Positions 1-15,431 of a stretch of 64,000 nucleotides of DNA are shown piece by piece (positions within the stretch are counted from its first letter, which is position 1; each line of letters starts with the position of its first letter). The stretch is from assembly GCA_012861695.1 (NCBI GenBank), contig JAAOOA010000399.1:13002731-13066730 (forward strand). The letters run 5' to 3'. Below the pieces are notes generated by a model. The model saw nothing but the letters and a program-made list of their open reading frames with translations. It was not told where the DNA came from and searched no databases. The position numbers and the translations under genes are program-made. This DNA comes from Trematomus loennbergii (lineage: Eukaryota; Chordata; Actinopteri; Perciformes; Nototheniidae).

Positions 1-539
1 TACTGTTATTAACAAAACAAAATAGAAAGATGTTGATTGTTGAGCTCTTGGAAAACTGTTAGGCGGGTAATGTTACCCTGGCTTTCAGACAGTTAATTAG
101 CAAACATAAGTTAGCCATCTCCTGACTTCAGCTACTTTTAGCCTCATTATTAGCATGATTTCGACACACAATATTTTGAGATAAATAATGTTTGTCATTT
201 TCATTCTCATTGTGAGATACTAGCCTATCATTATTTTGAAAAAGTTTCCCATTATTATCACTTAGGCTACAAGAGTTGCTTTTTCTGTTTTCCTATTGTT
301 TTAGTTTATTTATTATATTATAATGTTAGCTTAACATTAGCTACTGCTCAAAAGAAAGATATGAGCTTTTCCTAACATGTTGAACTACTCCTTTATTAAA
401 TTGGCAATACACAAATCAGTGTCCAACATTAAACAAGCGATCAAACAAATAAATTATATATCTTTTACTTCTGATTTGAGCTTACGCCAAAGAGTGGACA
501 GAACAGCTAATGGGTAATTTGATGCCTCTGCTGTGTCCT

Positions 540-774
540 CAGGATCCCGGGCGAGTGGTGTTCGACAGGAGGGAGGAGAGAGAGAGGCAGACACCAGCAG
601 CAGCAGCAGAAACCTCGACAGCACACAGACCTCAACACCCAGACACCACGCTCCTGTGCAAGCCACGAGACGACGCCACGGTTTTCTAAGGCTGACACGC
701 AAATCCACGCAAAAGAAGACGGCGATCCACCTTCCAAAAGCAAGTGGGCTCTTCTGCTCCAAAACAGACAACAG
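540..774 (+). other. Candidate non-coding 5' exon (possible pparg exon 1)
   Basis: This stretch is richer in G, C and CpG than the AT-rich flanks and ends at a good splice donor (CAG|GTCAGT, GT at 775). It contains a GAGGGAGGAGAG purine tract and a CAG repeat, typical of a first exon in a 5' UTR. The open frame through it has no recognisable domain and runs past the donor, so I do not call it coding. It lies upstream of pparg on the same strand, and vertebrate PPARG genes have distant untranslated first exons. The start is uncertain. It could instead belong to another transcript beyond the left edge. Confidence 0.4.
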
Positions 775-3700
775 GTCAGTCACCTTCCGCTCGGTTCACA
801 GTTTGCAGCGATGCGAGTTTCGTCACTACTGCTTGATTGCTAACGCAATGCACACTTAAAAAGTTATTTAAACTGCTAACACAGAGTCTGCATTGGATAT
901 ATTACACAATCGGGAAGTTATATTAAGTAATCAGGCTTGTTTTCTGGGAACAAAACATTATTTGAATTCAAATGTACTGACAGAGAGAAAGTTAAAACAG
1001 GAAACCCTTTGATTTATCCATCCTCAAATTCTCCTCTTTCACTGAGACTGCCGGATGTCTTATGTCCATGTGGACACGTTTTGGCTGTTTGACAGACCAT
1101 CAGTGGCATAGTGGGTGGTGATGGTGATGGTGATGGTGGTGGTGGGCGGTCACAGGACTGACAGTCTGGCACACAGTCAGGTGCTGATCCACAGTGAGTC
1201 TGAGTGCCACAGTGAAAGTGTGAGTTTGACATGCAAACATCAGGCAGAGATTTAAACGATCAAAGCGGTCACAACTTCTCAGGTGAGTAGCTACAAGAGA
1301 CTTTGTATGTGTCACTTACACTTTTTAAAAAGTTATTAGTCAATTCTAATGGGTGACTCTTTTTGACTTTTTATATATTCTTCTCTAATGCCTTTATTCT
1401 CAGTATCATGTGAGGGATGTTTGGATATTGCACCCAAACCAGTTCTATGTTTTTTAACTGACTGGAAAATCTTGGTCGTGAGTCGTGACTCAGCAAAATT
1501 GTGGACACATGCTCAGGCCAACACTGATTTGGCTGGTAGGTAGCTGATGTTAACTTGTGTTATCTTTATTATAATATGATCATGGCACCTGGAAACAGAA
1601 CTGGTCAACTTGTTGAACAAGACTCAGAATGTCATTGTCAACAGTGAGTGTAGTTGTTCAGCACATCTGGCAAAGTCTCTCTTTGTTTCGATCTTCATGT
1701 CAATAATGTGATTGTGAGAGCAATCAGAGAGAATTTTCAGAGACCCAATTTGCTATTCAAAACTAATGTTTTACATATTAAAAGGAATTTAAGCTTTTTT
1801 TTCAGACTAGTTAAATATATTATATTATAATATTATTTTTGCTTACCTTCGAGGCAGCCATTAGTGTAAAACTATTTTCCTTTGCTATAGATTAAAATCA
1901 TAATTTGCTTGGGATATATACGTATGCTTTAATTTTTGTCAAAGCTATGTTGTTATGTTGTAGCTGAAAGTCCATACGACACTACATAACCGCACAATAA
2001 TACATCTTATAAGTTCACTGTCATCTCCTAATACTCAGTGATACGTGGAAATCACCACTGTAAAAAATAGAGCATATATTAAAAGAAAACAGAAAGGCAG
2101 ATAAACAATATCCAAGCAGAAATAAGTCTCTTTCCTTAAAAGCCAACCAGATTGTAGAAAAAATTTTAAATAAACAGAAAGTCATACTTCCTTTTTTAAA
2201 GATAAACCCATAATGATTAAGGAACAGGCATATTACCGATCAAACTGATGCAATAAACTTGGAGGCGTGTATCAGAATGATGAAATGAGTTTTATAGGAT
2301 TAGGAAATAGGAAAACATTTAAATGTCATCTCTCATTTAACTTGGCAATTGTAAAGGAGAAGACATATGATACATTTTTGCTTGAGAAATCTCTATTTTG
2401 GAGAAGTTATAAAAGGTCATTCTTATAAATAACAATGCTCATCCAGACTAAGATCATAATATACCTTTCACATTGATAACTAGTTTTCTTAACTTAAAAA
2501 TAGTGTTGTGCATAGTTGTTTGCTATGTAATGATGACCTGTGTATGAGTTTCTTTGAGTCTGACTGCCTGACTGAGTGTGCTGATACAGCACATTGTGTC
2601 AGTGAGTTTTAGCTTTTCAAGTTATACAATTCCTAAAGAGATGTGTGTGAGTGAATGACTGAGACAGATTTGGACTTTGCTCTGTTGTCATAAATTAAAG
2701 GAGTGCCTCGAGATACCATGCTATGTTTATGTTGTCCCTCGCACGGCATGAAAGTCATATTTAACTCTCTGCAGACAACAGACTTACACAAAAGCTTTGT
2801 TTGACTTGGTGTAAAGACCAAATTCAAAGACGCCTCCACACCAGTATTTATTGGTTTGTGAAAATCCATGTTTATTTTAAAATACTAACAAAAAAGGGTC
2901 AAGGTCGTCTACAATGCAGTTGATTATAGTTGCTTTAATAAATATTACCTCTGTTAGAGCTGATCAGTATCACTGAATAAAAAAGAAGGACATTTTTTAA
3001 CTGCACATTTGAATCTGCATAAATAATATAAAAAGAGAGTGACCCACTCCGGTTCAGCCCACATAAACGTAACCACTGTTGCCTCCACACCACCGACATC
3101 CTGGTTTGTTTACAATAATTCAGCTTTTCTCATTGTTACTGTGAACTTTTCCAAAAGAAGATTGTATTTTATGAGAGGACATTGAGACCATGTTTGACAG
3201 AATTTTATGCTCATTGGTTGTTTTGTTTGTTTTTAAATTGGGTGTAATTATTAACTCTAAGGCCATTCAGTTCACTGTCTACTCACAGCGATATTTTATG
3301 CTGGATTTAATCATCAAACTAAATTTGCCAAACAAGCTTGGTGTTTTCTGATGAAAATATCTGTACTATTAGCAAATCATTTTTATCTCAATCTATGTCA
3401 AATCACAATGTCCTGTCATCTTCTCAGTACGTCTTACAAACCATCTTTGAGGATCTATGTACAGTTTTTAATATAATCAACCAATCAAAATAAATGTTAT
3501 ATTTTAAATAAAAAATGTACCTCAGGGGGCTTTACAATCTGTACAGGAAACAACCTTAGACCCTCGCAGCATACAAGGAAAATTGAATTAACTTCATCTA
3601 AAAAAAACTAACCTCAGGGAGAGGAATCCCTCTCCATGATGGACAGACGTGTAACACATGTCGTGCGTTAAGAAAAAACATGATTATAAAATTACAATAT

Positions 3701-4932
3701 AAACAAACGAAACAGCAACAATTATAATATGAACTCAGATAAAAATGATTTTTGCCAATAAAAAAACAATAACTGCCTTAAAATAAGACTAATAAAAGCA
3801 ATAGCAACGGAAGATCATGATTACATTTTTTAAATTTCTGCAGTATTATAGTAAGATCCTAACTTTTGAAAAATGACTTCGTTTTTTCCTTCCTTTTTTA
3901 ATATACTGTTACACCAGTTGAACATTTTGTCTCTTTCTTAACAAAACGTTGTGGAGATAACCTGCTTCAGTCTCTTAACACCTGCCGTGAGAAGTGACTC
4001 ATGCCAGGGCAAAGTCAAAGCATGTTTTCAGTTCTCACCTCTTTACGCTTTGTTGTACGTAGATGCAGTCTGGGTCTGGATGAGACATGAATTATAATGA
4101 AATGCGTGGTGCTTGTGCCATATCCACACAGCATACATTTACAAAAACATCAATTTTTCCAACACTGTCACTTATAAGTGTTAGTATTTACATCCTTTTG
4201 CATGCAATGCCGTTTGCTTGACAAACACTGGTTGGATGTTGTATAGCAGTGTCGTGAAGAAGCACATTTTGTCCTCTTTAAAGTAAAGTTTCAGCAACAA
4301 AAGTAAGAAATGTTTCTGTTCGGTTGCCGTTTTCTTGAAAAAATACATAATAAAGGCTGTTTTAACTTATTGCACCCTTCCCTTGCACTAGCTTTGAATT
4401 TTGAACATTAAAATAAGGACTGCAACTATCAATTATTTTCATTGACTTGGAATAAACTGTAGGTGTACTGCAACTGTGTCACGTTTGAGGCAAGTTGAAG
4501 TGCAAAAAATAAAAATATATTTAAAAGACGAGACTGTGATGGTGTCAGAATCAGTGTTTTCATTTCTAAACAATTACCTTAGTAAATACAATTATATCAT
4601 CAGAGATATAAATGGTGGCCAACAAATGAATGTAAACTTAAAGACCAAGATCATTTTAGCTCCTTTCGTGCTTAAGCGTATATCTTCACAATATTTCCCT
4701 TTTTAATTTGAATCTTAATTAATTGAGTTACTATAATAATTAATACGTTTTTTTTGGTAATTCACATGCGCATACAAAAACGCAAAGACCCACGCCGATC
4801 CTAATACAACAAATAAATATATACTCTCATACAATTATGAGATGAGTTTAATTTTCCGATGAACTTTAACATAGATATTAGTCAACAGACAGTAGGGATA
4901 TCTAGCAACCTTTGTCCTAATTTCTCTTTTAG
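775..4932. other. AT-rich intronic or intergenic DNA, no gene seen
   Basis: No conserved exon was recognised. A short GGT/GAT-rich run at about 1116-1146 gives a His-rich open frame on the reverse strand, which I attribute to the repeat. If the exon near 540-774 belongs to pparg, this is its first intron. Confidence 0.5.
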
Positions 4933-5010
4933 AAAGATGTGGGAGCAAACGGCAGCTCCTCAGGTCAGGACCTCGGCCAAGAGGGAATTTCAGACTGACT
5001 CAGACTCTAC
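4933..5010 (+). other. Candidate internal 5' UTR exon upstream of pparg
   Basis: A strong pyrimidine tract ends in TTTTAG at 4932, followed by about 80 bp of balanced base composition inside very AT-rich DNA. Possible donors are CAG|GTCAGG at 4963 and AC|GTGGGT at 5010. It carries an ATG near its start, but neither donor joins it in frame to the MVDTQQ start at 15140. If it is transcribed it would be a leader exon with an upstream ORF. Evidence is splice-site and composition only. Confidence 0.3.
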
Positions 5011-5916
5011 GTGGGTTTACTGGATGTGGCACTGGTTGAGACATCACTAGTTCACGTCTTGCTAAGAGTGATGTATGATGTTTTTTATTTGCCCCCTCAA
5101 TTACATTGGCTAATAAATGTTAAATGTCAAAGGATAGAAGAAATGAAACCGGAACAAACACGGTTAATAAATATAGCTTTCCCTCTTTCTCTTCTTTTCA
5201 TCACATGTGTCCTTGTAATTAAGACTCCTTTATACTTGAATTCAGTTTACTTAACAGCAGACAAAAATACTTTGATTTAAATCCTTATTACATGCTTTGA
5301 TGTATTTGTTTTCTGAAAAGGCCAAAAAACAACAACCTCAACCCTCTAAACTCTTTACAAGCAGATTATCCTCTCACTGTTACTACTGACACTTTTACCC
5401 ATGCACAGCCACCCTGACATTTCTCAACAGAGCGGTATGCGCAGAGTTAAGCAAATCGGAATCATTCTGACCCGACATCCAACTGGCTTTACCCATTTAG
5501 TCTAATTTAAAGTCTGATTTAGCCTATATATCAATAGAGACACTCACTGATGGAGAATTCACAGAGTGCATTGGTGTGTTTATGAGGCCGATGCTAAACC
5601 GAAAGATGACAAACAGCCTAAAGTGTAGACAAGTAACTTACAACACCAGCACACCAGACCATTTCTGTTATTGGCCCCTTGAATTGATGTTATCAAGGGC
5701 CAATGCCGAAATTGCTCGACAAGTTCAAGGAACGTTAAGAGACTGGGTTGTTATTGGGCATATGATGAACCGGCTATGTAACCGCAACGTTTATGCATCC
5801 TGTCCAGCCTCCTTACCCCTCGCCCAAACCTGTATTTCTGATAGTTGAGAACACTTCTGACATCTTCAGCTGTGTGCTATATGGTGAATGGTTTAGTGGA
5901 CTCCATTTATATATTC

Positions 5917-6095
5917 ATTTATAAGGCGCTTTATTCAGTATCCTTTACCTTCCTCAAAGCACTTTACATTTACAAGTCATCATTCACCCATTCACACCCT
6001 GTTTATGCAGAAGCAGGGTGCCATACAAGGTGCCACTGCTCAAGGAAGCTCAAATGTAAATGTTTGCCATACCAGCGGGAGCAATTTGGTGTTAA
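5917..6095. repeat. Teleost dispersed repeat (GCGCTTTA..CATTCACCCATTCACA type)
   Basis: It contains the recognisable words GCGCTTTATTCAGTA, CAAAGCACTTTACA and CATTCACCCATTCACACCC, then GCAATTTGGTGTTAAGTATC. These are shared with the copies near 44400 and 63740 in this window and are widespread in teleost genomes. Boundaries are approximate. Confidence 0.55.
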
Positions 6096-6745
6096 GTATC
6101 TATCTGTCATATAGCTTTACTAAAGCTAATTACAACCTTCATTGAAACCTTCCTCTTTAGGCAATTCTGAATCAATCTCTTTTGCATAGACCTTTCCTTG
6201 CACACGTGATTACACAATGTTCTGTGGATGAGTGTCACGTCATGTGTTGTTTTGTTATTGTTCAGTTAAACAGCAACTGTGGGCAGCTCACTCCAGTCTT
6301 TTCCTCTTCACTTCGAGGAACAGGTTCTGACCCTTCCCACGTTGCACCTCTCCCTCTTCCTACCGTGTTGCGTTCCTATTGCGTATTACTTCAAGTCACT
6401 GTCAAAACATAATTCTAGCTATCAATCTTCACCACAGCAATTTCTCTCTCGACTCCCACAGCTGAGATCACACTTACATGAATTGATCATTAACAGTTGT
6501 GACATCATCATACAAGACAATTGTATAGAGTGAGTCCTTTGTTTATCTACTATCCGTCTTTCTCTGTCATCTTTTTTTCCATCGTTACCTTCGTGTACGT
6601 TAACAATGCAACACCTCTCAGGCTCATAGGTGTGTGTGTCTGTCAGTGTGCAAGACAATATATCATAAGTGTGCCCCGAACTATGCACTGTTTATGCTCT
6701 GCACATGTGTCCTCGTACACATTTGTCATTTAGTGTGAAAGCATG

Positions 6746-7016
<271 letters not shown>

Positions 7017-7171
7017 AGGCCTTGACAGCATGCACCACTCCTTCCCCCTATCCAGTGAGGAAGCTCTTGGGGCTCAAGAGACTCATCAACCATTAACTCA
7101 TAACTATTTAAAGGAATCGGGGGAGAGTTCATGGCCTCAGATTATTGTTAAAACTGCTGATTCCCAGAGCC

Positions 7172-7178
7172 CACACGC

Positions 7179-7234
<56 letters not shown>

Positions 7235-7258
7235 CACCCACACACACACACACACACA
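7172..7258. repeat. (CA)n microsatellite, interrupted
   Basis: CA dinucleotide tract with small interruptions (CACGCACACG at the start, two ACC breaks). It lies about 160 bp after the (GT)n tract, so the two are complementary and could pair as a long imperfect hairpin. Confidence 0.95.
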
Positions 7259-7642
7259 AACATATTTATTACAACAGGCTGCTCTCTCTTTCTCCTCTAA
7301 GGACTAATCCACACACTTATTTAAGACATTATGTTTCCTATTTCATCCACACAAACACTGTGATATTATAAAAAAATATCACAAAGGAAATAATGGTGCA
7401 TGTTTTGGGGTGACAAGCCAAAAACCTCCTAGAGTCTTTCCTGTCAACACTGAATAAGGAGTTTCTCAAAATCTTCACCCCAGTCCGAATCTTGAAAAAG
7501 ACGTATAAAAAGATACATTCCTAATTGTTGACAGTCAGGAGGTAAAATCATACTATTAGTTTAATGTTAAGAATAATTTCTCTCTTGATTTATAGTTGAT
7601 TTACAGTTTGACCAAGTTGAAGAAAAGTGCCACAGCTCAGTT

Positions 7643-7900
7643 AAAGGAATAGTTCAACATTTCTTGTGATATGTTTAGGCCTATTCACTTTCTTGCTAAG
7701 AATTAGATGAGAAGAACGTAACACCTTTTCTCACCAAAAAACATGAAGTGGCTACGCGATGACAGCTTAATGGTTAGCAACATCCAGCAAAAATACGCAA
7801 TGTCCAGTGATTTTTTAAATGTGAACACAGACTTTAGCTTGCAGTAAAGCTAAGTCAGCGAAGCTCACCGGAGGTGAAGTCTGAGTAAAGAGGCCTACGT
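7643..7900 (+). repeat. Degenerate teleost interspersed repeat
   Basis: It starts with AAAGGAATAGTTCAACATTT and continues with TTCACTTTCTTGCTAAGAATTAGATGAGAAGA. This is recognisable as a very common fish repeat whose body usually carries the words rttagcttagc and kctggaaac. The 3' part is degraded, so the end is approximate. Confidence 0.5.
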
Positions 7901-9002
7901 CCATGTTTACAACTGAGCGTTCAAATGCTTTTTTGATCACTTTGAACACTTGTCACAGGGTGTTGTTTTGGATATTATAGTCTAATTATGGTTAAATTGT
8001 TAAGATTTATATACAGACATACAACAATTGAAAACTTGATGCACAGAAACACAAGTCTCCTGGTAGAGGGAAAACCGTTGTACGATAAGATCTGATTGTT
8101 CATATTTCACAGTTTGTTCCCACACATAAGTATTCTCACATGCAGTTTCATATTGTACCTTAGGCTTATGTTTGATGTTTGACGATTGTGTTTAAGTACT
8201 GCTTCATGGTGGTTCATCTCTCGTAGTGTGGGCACAATATTGTGAGCCTTTTGGTAACATTAACATGACCTAGAGATGGCCCACAAGCAAGAAGTAACGT
8301 CAACTTTTACATCAAATACTTCTATTTTTAACAGTTACTACATCTTAACATCTCAAAATGTTTTTTGTGTGTTAATCTTTTTCTAAACGGCTGACTTGGA
8401 AAACATGCGGTCCAACATTTTTTCTAATTGTCTCTGCATGGCTGGAAGGATATTTGTTTCGGGGCACACTTGTGATGTAGTGAAAGCTTCTGGCAAGCTA
8501 ATGCTAGCCCACGTGACCCCACCTGTCCAACCTTAACACGTTTGAGACAACAAAAACACTTGTGAGAGAAAAATAATGGCTGCATACAGGCTGAGACTCT
8601 CTATCTCTTTTGTCAGTCCGTCTCTTCTTTCTCACTTCCTTGATGTGTGTTTGAGTTTTTAGTTAAAGGGTTTTTTGAGGTTCACCATTTGTTACATACA
8701 GTACGGTAGTTTTCTGCGCATCACTCTATTGTCACGTAACTTATGCACATATGGAAATGAGAACAGACATTTCCCATTGTCAAACCCATTAGGAAGAAAC
8801 CACTTCTCCTTTGTTTGGGCTGAGAACGTTTTTGAAAAAGTCTGCATATTTTATTGAGTAGAATTAAAACTATTATTTATGAGGAGGCGTCACTCCTCAC
8901 ATCCACATTGAGTGACTGAGCGGAGAGAAGTGCAACCAGAGAGGCATGACGAGGTCGCCTGTCAGAGTGAAGCAACAGGAAATCTTCTGCATCTGATGTC
9001 TA

Positions 9003-9006
<4 letters not shown>
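7901..9006. other. AT-rich non-coding DNA
   Basis: No gene or clear element was recognised between the degraded repeat and the CA microsatellite. The short open frames have no recognisable domain. Confidence 0.5.
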
Positions 9007-9096
<90 letters not shown>

Positions 9097-9142
9097 AACC
9101 CACCTACACACACACACACAAAAACACACACACACGTATACA
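9007..9142. repeat. (CA)n microsatellite, compound
   Basis: A clean CA tract of about 88 bp, followed by interrupted CA with CAACCCACCTA and AAAACACA breaks. Confidence 0.96.
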
Positions 9143-9271
9143 CAGACAGGAGAGCGCAGAAATGCAAGAAAACACCTTAGGCATTAAGCACACATACACA
9201 ATTAGAAATATAATCTATTGGATTACTCTGAGAGGAGCGCACTTAAAAAAACAAGTAATAAAAGACACAAA

Positions 9272-9373
<102 letters not shown>

Positions 9374-9608
9374 GACCACATGATAGTTAGCTTTTTGAAC
9401 TTCTGCTGAGCCCAGACTCCGCAGAGAGAGAAAATGTGTCTGTAGTTCCCTTTCTACTGGTCATCACTTCCTGAGGAAACGGCATGACCACACAACACAC
9501 AAGTCTCTCTTCTCCTGTCACTGTCAATTGGTTGCTGGTCAGTGAACTGATGCTGAATTCTCTGAATTTAAGCAGGAGAAACAGGGTGAGTTGACAGTCC
9601 TTTATCCT

Positions 9609-9634
9609 GTGTGTGTGTGTGTGTGTTGTGTGTG
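9609..9634. repeat. Short (TG)n tract
   Basis: About 13 TG units with one TTG interruption. Confidence 0.85.
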
Positions 9635-12600
9635 ATACAATTAATACTTACACCAGTCTCCTACTACATTTGATATCGTCTATAGGCTGTCAGATGGCCA
9701 CAATACATCCATTTGTACTTTTAAGCGTGTGGTGAGCCTATTTCCACTTTTTCTCTTCAAGAATCACTGAGATAATATGTATCGGACAGTTTTGTTCAAT
9801 ATGGAAGCTTGTCTGAGGATGTGTGAGATTTTGGTGATATTAAGAAGTACGATTAAGCTAAAAAAACAGCATCCAAACAGCCTAATTAGCAAAAGACTTA
9901 TCACAAACTAGGTCATGTGAGGTGACTCGATATTATTCATGTGCCTCAGACAGTCCTCAGTCATATTCTTTGTGTTCTTTTTAGTTTTTAACCAGGTGCT
10001 CCTAAATAAAGACGTTTAAGTTAGATTTAGACATGAAGCTGCTGTTATAGTAATATCTTCAACAGTGTAATATGTCTAACCTGTGTGTGCATGTTTTCTT
10101 TTATGTCTGCAGAAAGGATTATTTTCTTTAATTTGTGCCCCTCTGTAAAACATGTTGCCCCTTAATCTGACCTCTGGTTGACCTGATGTTTATCGTTGCT
10201 ACACTTTCCTAGCTTTGGAAGCTGAAAGACCAAACATTCATAATAAATCAATAGAAATCAGAGAGTGAGTGCTGTTTTACTCGAAGCTCTGCCAAGCAGA
10301 CAGACATTCTGGTATCTAACCGCCCACTGTGCCGAGCTTTGAAGTTTCATGAGTAAATTCAGTACCAATCTAGCAAGTGGGTTTTCAGGTTAGAGTAGAC
10401 TCTCGTTTCTGTCGAGAGGGCAGTCCAGACCTCTGGCTGACACTTTGGTTGAGCTTGGTTTTCCATTACTCTCGTGTTTGATCATGTATGAGCAGAAGGG
10501 GAAGGCCCTTTCAGGTAATTCTGCCAATAGTGGCTTCACACCACAAGAGTAAAAAAAAATGGGTTGATTTCCCAAAGAGTTACGTAGGCAGCTTTTTTAT
10601 AATACATACTGACACTGAGCGAAAAATCAGCTATTTACAAATAAAGCCCAGCATTTACACAGCATGTCATTTGTCAGTGTCTTCATTGTGCAGGACAAAC
10701 CAAGCAGAAATCGAGCACTTTTTTATTTTTCAAAGAAATTGTGGCGAGTGTGAGGCAGACGTGCAGGCGGGCATATCTCTGTTTTAATCACTGACACTGA
10801 ACCACATTCGGTTTTTACATGAAGAGGTCAGGAAGTCACAAAGGGCTGTGCTCTAACTCTCTCTCTCTCTCTTTGTCACACATACACATTCATATACAAC
10901 ACGGCACAACTGTGATAACACAAATGGCTTACTGTGCAGAAAAAAACATTAGTGAAAAAAGCCAGCCTTCTTTTGAGGGGAAATCTGCAACATGTCTTTG
11001 TGTCAGGATGTTCTGAAGGCAGCAGTAAGAAAACAAATGTCTTAAGATGAGCTAAATGATCAGCTTTTTTAAAGGGCACATATTGATATATACCTACATG
11101 CAGTTCACTTCACTTACTTGCAATAGTATAAAAGCCACATTTTTTTCGAGCAACCCAAATAACTTCCAGCAACTATGTCACAATATCAAAAAGTGTTTCC
11201 AACAGTAGTTGAGTTTGAGCGACTGTCTCTCTACAGTATGTCACTCTGACATTAATGGTGTAGTTCTCACCCTCATAGAGTGAGCATAGTTTTTATTTAA
11301 ACAGAGAAGATAAAGCCTCAGAATGCAGCGGGGCAGGTTTTGTCTTTGTCTCTCACTTCATAAATGTTTTTTAAGTGTTTGCTTCTCTCATGCCCTTAAC
11401 TAGTCCTCACCCTGTAAATGTTCTTTGCTTGACAGTTAAAGTAGTTAATGTGTAGGCGTTTACAGTAGGAGTCTTGTACCCCCTCGGAAACTTGTGATGC
11501 TACTGGATTGGCAGGGTCTATTCACTGTGAGCTCTTTGCATTCTCGTCGTCTTTTTTTCTCAGTATTTTCACTCTTTTGAGTTTCCTTATAGAAAGCTAC
11601 ATTTCCTAAATTCAATGAAACTCCACATTCAAAGTTACAAAAAGGACTTCCGACACTTTCTGTGCACAAATATGATCCATGGCCTTTGCATAAATCAATT
11701 TTTGGAAACAATTTGATGCTGTCCTGAAGAAATATGAAAGTTAAAAAACATTTCATTGGTTTTGCAACTTTGTCCCTGAAGGAAAGATTTCACATCTTTC
11801 GGTTTGAGTTATTATTCTGGACTGCTGCTTTCAGACTTGGACTGCTACCGTATTCCCTCTCATGACATTAACATTACATTATATTTTGTTTCCTGATCAA
11901 GCTGTTGTTGGTCAGTCTTTTGTTCAACCCGCTCCCACTTTAATTAATATCTCTTTTCATTTAAAGATCCTTAAAGCTTTTGCTTGAAAAGGTTGTTATT
12001 CTTTACTGTATTTGTCTGCTTGTACACACACATACACACACCATCCCGCCTCGTCAGTATAGTAGCTTGCCAGACCTGCCTGCCAGTTAGCCGTTGGCCT
12101 TTTGTTATTATGTCATGACTGAGGCAATAGCTGATAGAAAGCACTCCTACACGTTATACTTTTACCTGGAAGACAAGTTTTGACAAGTGGAAATCTGAGA
12201 ACTGGCAGGAGACACCGGCATACATGTCACGCACGTGCTCACACACACACGCACAGACATCTTTGCAAACACAAAACTCACTGCATAAACCTTACTAATC
12301 ATCTGTCACTTTTTACAATGTCTGACAGGCTGTTTGCCCAAACAGCACTCACGGATACAAACATGTTGTATTCAATGGATTTTCTTCAACAGCGCTTTAC
12401 CCAGGAAACAAGTTACAGTACAAACTTGTTTTCACCTTTGATTACGACATGATTTAAGCACTTTGGTTTAACTGCCCACTGCAGCCGCCTACCTTTTTTA
12501 CTCTCTAATATAGTCTTTAATAGCCTGCTGAGTACAGAGCATGAATGTTCTAACACAAGGGTTTTTTCTTGAAGGCTCTGGGGTGCAGTTTGATTTCTGG

Positions 12601-12860
12601 AAGGGGTCTTGGAACTCGCTCTATGTAACCCCTTTTCACTTGATCTCTTTCACCCTTTAGCTCTCTCTCCCACTAGATTTCTCTCTCCTTATGATAACTG
12701 GATGCCAACCAGAACACAAGTCGCTCCACTGCTTCATCTATTTTAGTTTCGGATTGAATGGCAACTGGCCAACAAATGGAAAAATAACCAGGTTTCTCTG
12801 GTTATTAATAGTCAGCGTATTCCCCCTCTGCTGCTTCCAAGACAGTGGCTGCAACCTGCG
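9635..12860. other. Non-coding DNA upstream of pparg coding exons
   Basis: No conserved exon was recognised. A CT-rich run (about 10856-10872) and short CA runs (about 12240-12252) are the only structure I can name. Confidence 0.5.
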
Positions 12861-15134
<2,274 letters not shown>

Positions 15135-15139
15135 CAGAC

Positions 15140-15431
15140 ATGGTGGACACGCAGCAACTCCTCTCCTGGCCTGTTAGTTTCAGTCTGAGCGCCGTGGACC
15201 TGTCAGAGCTGGACGACAGCTCCCACTCCCTTGACATGAAGCATTTGTCCACGTTAGACTACGCCTCCATCTCCTCCTCCTCCATCCAGTCCTCCCTGTC
15301 TCCCCCGCTCGTATCCTCCATCTCCTCTGCCGGTGGGGCCTATGACCCCAGCCCGCCGCAACACGAAGAACTACTGACCAACATGGACTACACAAACATG
15401 CACAGCTACAGGATGGAGGCTGACACGCACA
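15140..15431 (+). CDS. pparg: pparg coding exon 1 (A/B domain)
   Basis: The exon begins at 15135 after CCGCAG, with ATG at 15140. It encodes the Ser-rich transactivation region ([28 protein letters not shown]) and ends in phase 1 at the donor A|GTGAGT. Reading on past the donor gives only intron sequence. Confidence 0.93.

Noticed and set aside
533..859. 108-codon open frame over the candidate leader exon
   Set aside because: No domain was recognised, and it runs through a strong splice donor at 775; better explained as a non-coding first exon.
1014..1315. His-rich reverse-strand open frames
   Set aside because: They arise from the GGT/GAT simple repeat near 1116-1146.
15180..15395. Arg-rich reverse-strand open frame
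   Set aside because: It is the antisense shadow of the Ser-rich pparg A/B exon.
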